A stretch of DNA of 64,000 nucleotides from Leucocoprinus leucothites (lineage: Eukaryota; Basidiomycota; Agaricomycetes; Agaricales; Agaricaceae). Positions within the stretch are counted from its first letter, which is position 1, and each line of letters begins with the position of its first letter. The notes under the pieces were generated by a model, which ran no database searches, had not been told where the DNA came from, and saw only the letters and a program-made list of their open reading frames with translations. This document shows, piece after piece, positions 63,611 through 64,000 of the stretch. Where the stretch lies: NCBI GenBank assembly GCA_013368445.1, contig JAACJO010000010.1:1426001-1490000 (forward strand), given 5' to 3'. Position numbers and translations under genes: made by a program.

Positions 63611-64000
63611 ATGCCTGGTAAGAAAAACATTATTTCTTCTGTTTGTATCTTTTCACAAAACATTGGACGCTCCTATGTCTTTGTTGATACCATTCTTGAG
63701 TCCAAGAAGCTGGACTTCAATATTATTTTTCTATAGGAACCCCCATGGAATCACATCCACAAAGCACCTTCTACGACTAACCCTGAAGGAGATGATGTCA
63801 TAGGTGCCCCTATTCACCCAGAGTGGCTGTGTATGGTTCGCCCTACCAAGCCCAACGATCCCCATCCCTGTACTCTGACTTATGTTCACAGATGACTACT
63901 TTGTATGAGACCTATCCTTAGACAGGAGTGGGTTAATCATCGCGATATCCAAGTCTTAGGACTATTTAACCAGGGTAATTATATTCATCTTCTCAACATA
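63611..64000 (+). pseudogene. ORF2 start of B-8
   Basis: ATG two bases after the ORF1 TAA: MPGKKNIISSVCIFSQNIGRSY. TAG near 63734 replaces Gln in the FLQEPPWN motif and TGA near 63893 follows. Endonuclease only; continues past the window. Confidence 0.84.

Larger units (their letters stand above)
60936..64000 (+). mobile_element. B-8: family B LINE (runs off window)
   Basis: Homology to family B begins at about ...CACCTGACCCCATGAACATCG and covers ORF1 and the first 130 codons of ORF2. The family 5' end is absent; sequence upstream (60852..60935) is different, so the copy is 5' truncated or has a different leader. Confidence 0.88.

Noticed and set aside
1..64000. Host protein genes, rRNA, tRNA or CRISPR arrays.
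   Set aside because: None seen. The only tRNA-like sequence is the primer-binding site at 6859, and no spaced short repeat array exists.

Overview
The window is a fungal transposon graveyard with no recognisable host gene. Every long stretch except about 280 bp near 60.7 kb can be assigned to retroelements. The fungal assignment is inference. The LINEs have a zinc-knuckle ORF1, an APE endonuclease-RT-RNase H ORF2 and a C-terminal CxC...H...C motif, which resembles the fungal Tad1-type clade. The Ty1/copia Gag resembles those of mushroom-forming basidiomycetes. Decay is dominated by CGA to TGA and other CpG transitions, as expected for methylated repeats. The species cannot be named from this sequence.

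Three classes of element are interleaved. (1) Family B is an autonomous-type LINE of about 7 kb. It has ORF1 of about 900 aa, a TAA-AT-ATG junction, ORF2 of about 1,315 aa and a poly(A) tail. Eight copies or pieces, B-1 to B-8, are present and all are damaged. (2) Family A comprises short elements of about 2.3 kb (A-1 to A-17). They carry only an ORF1-like gene of about 620-635 aa, followed directly by a 3'UTR of about 0.3 kb and poly(A), with no ORF2. They resemble family B at the 5' end (CCCTCTTACCACCA) and at the 3' end (GCGGACTGC...ACCGC..TATAAATT...TTGATT-A(n)). They look like ORF1-only 'half-LINEs' moved by the family B enzyme. (3) A nearly complete Ty1/copia element (1712..7173), a solo LTR (11480..11705) and several LTR or copia fragments are also present.

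Layout. At 1-632 lies the 5' part of A-1. From 636 to 18511, B-2 (minus) is split by B-1 (plus, 1536..15269), flanked by a 14-bp target duplication. B-1 is in turn split by the copia element, the solo LTR and A-2. From 18516 to 22943 lie B-3 (plus, split by A-3) and a sliver of B-4. From 22965 to 42261 is a dense block of A copies in both orientations: A-9 sits inside A-8, A-13 inside A-12, and some copies lie head-to-head. From 42484 to 46074 is B-5 with the best-preserved ORF1. From 46075 to 50564 lie A-14, A-15, a copia remnant and A-16. From 50579 to 59059 lie B-6 and B-7 in tandem. From 59060 to 64000 lie A-17, an LTR-like segment and B-8, which runs off the window.

Features most worth following up: ORF1-only elements as multicopy trans-mobilised parasites; a hairpin enclosing the ORF1 stop codon in all ten A copies that keep that region, built from unrelated sequence in two tail types; a second hairpin just before poly(A); modular swapping of ORF1 N-termini; a sublineage that lost its zinc knuckles by a shared 170-bp deletion; and two uninterrupted A ORF1 genes (12621..14525 and 39252..41159) among decayed neighbours.
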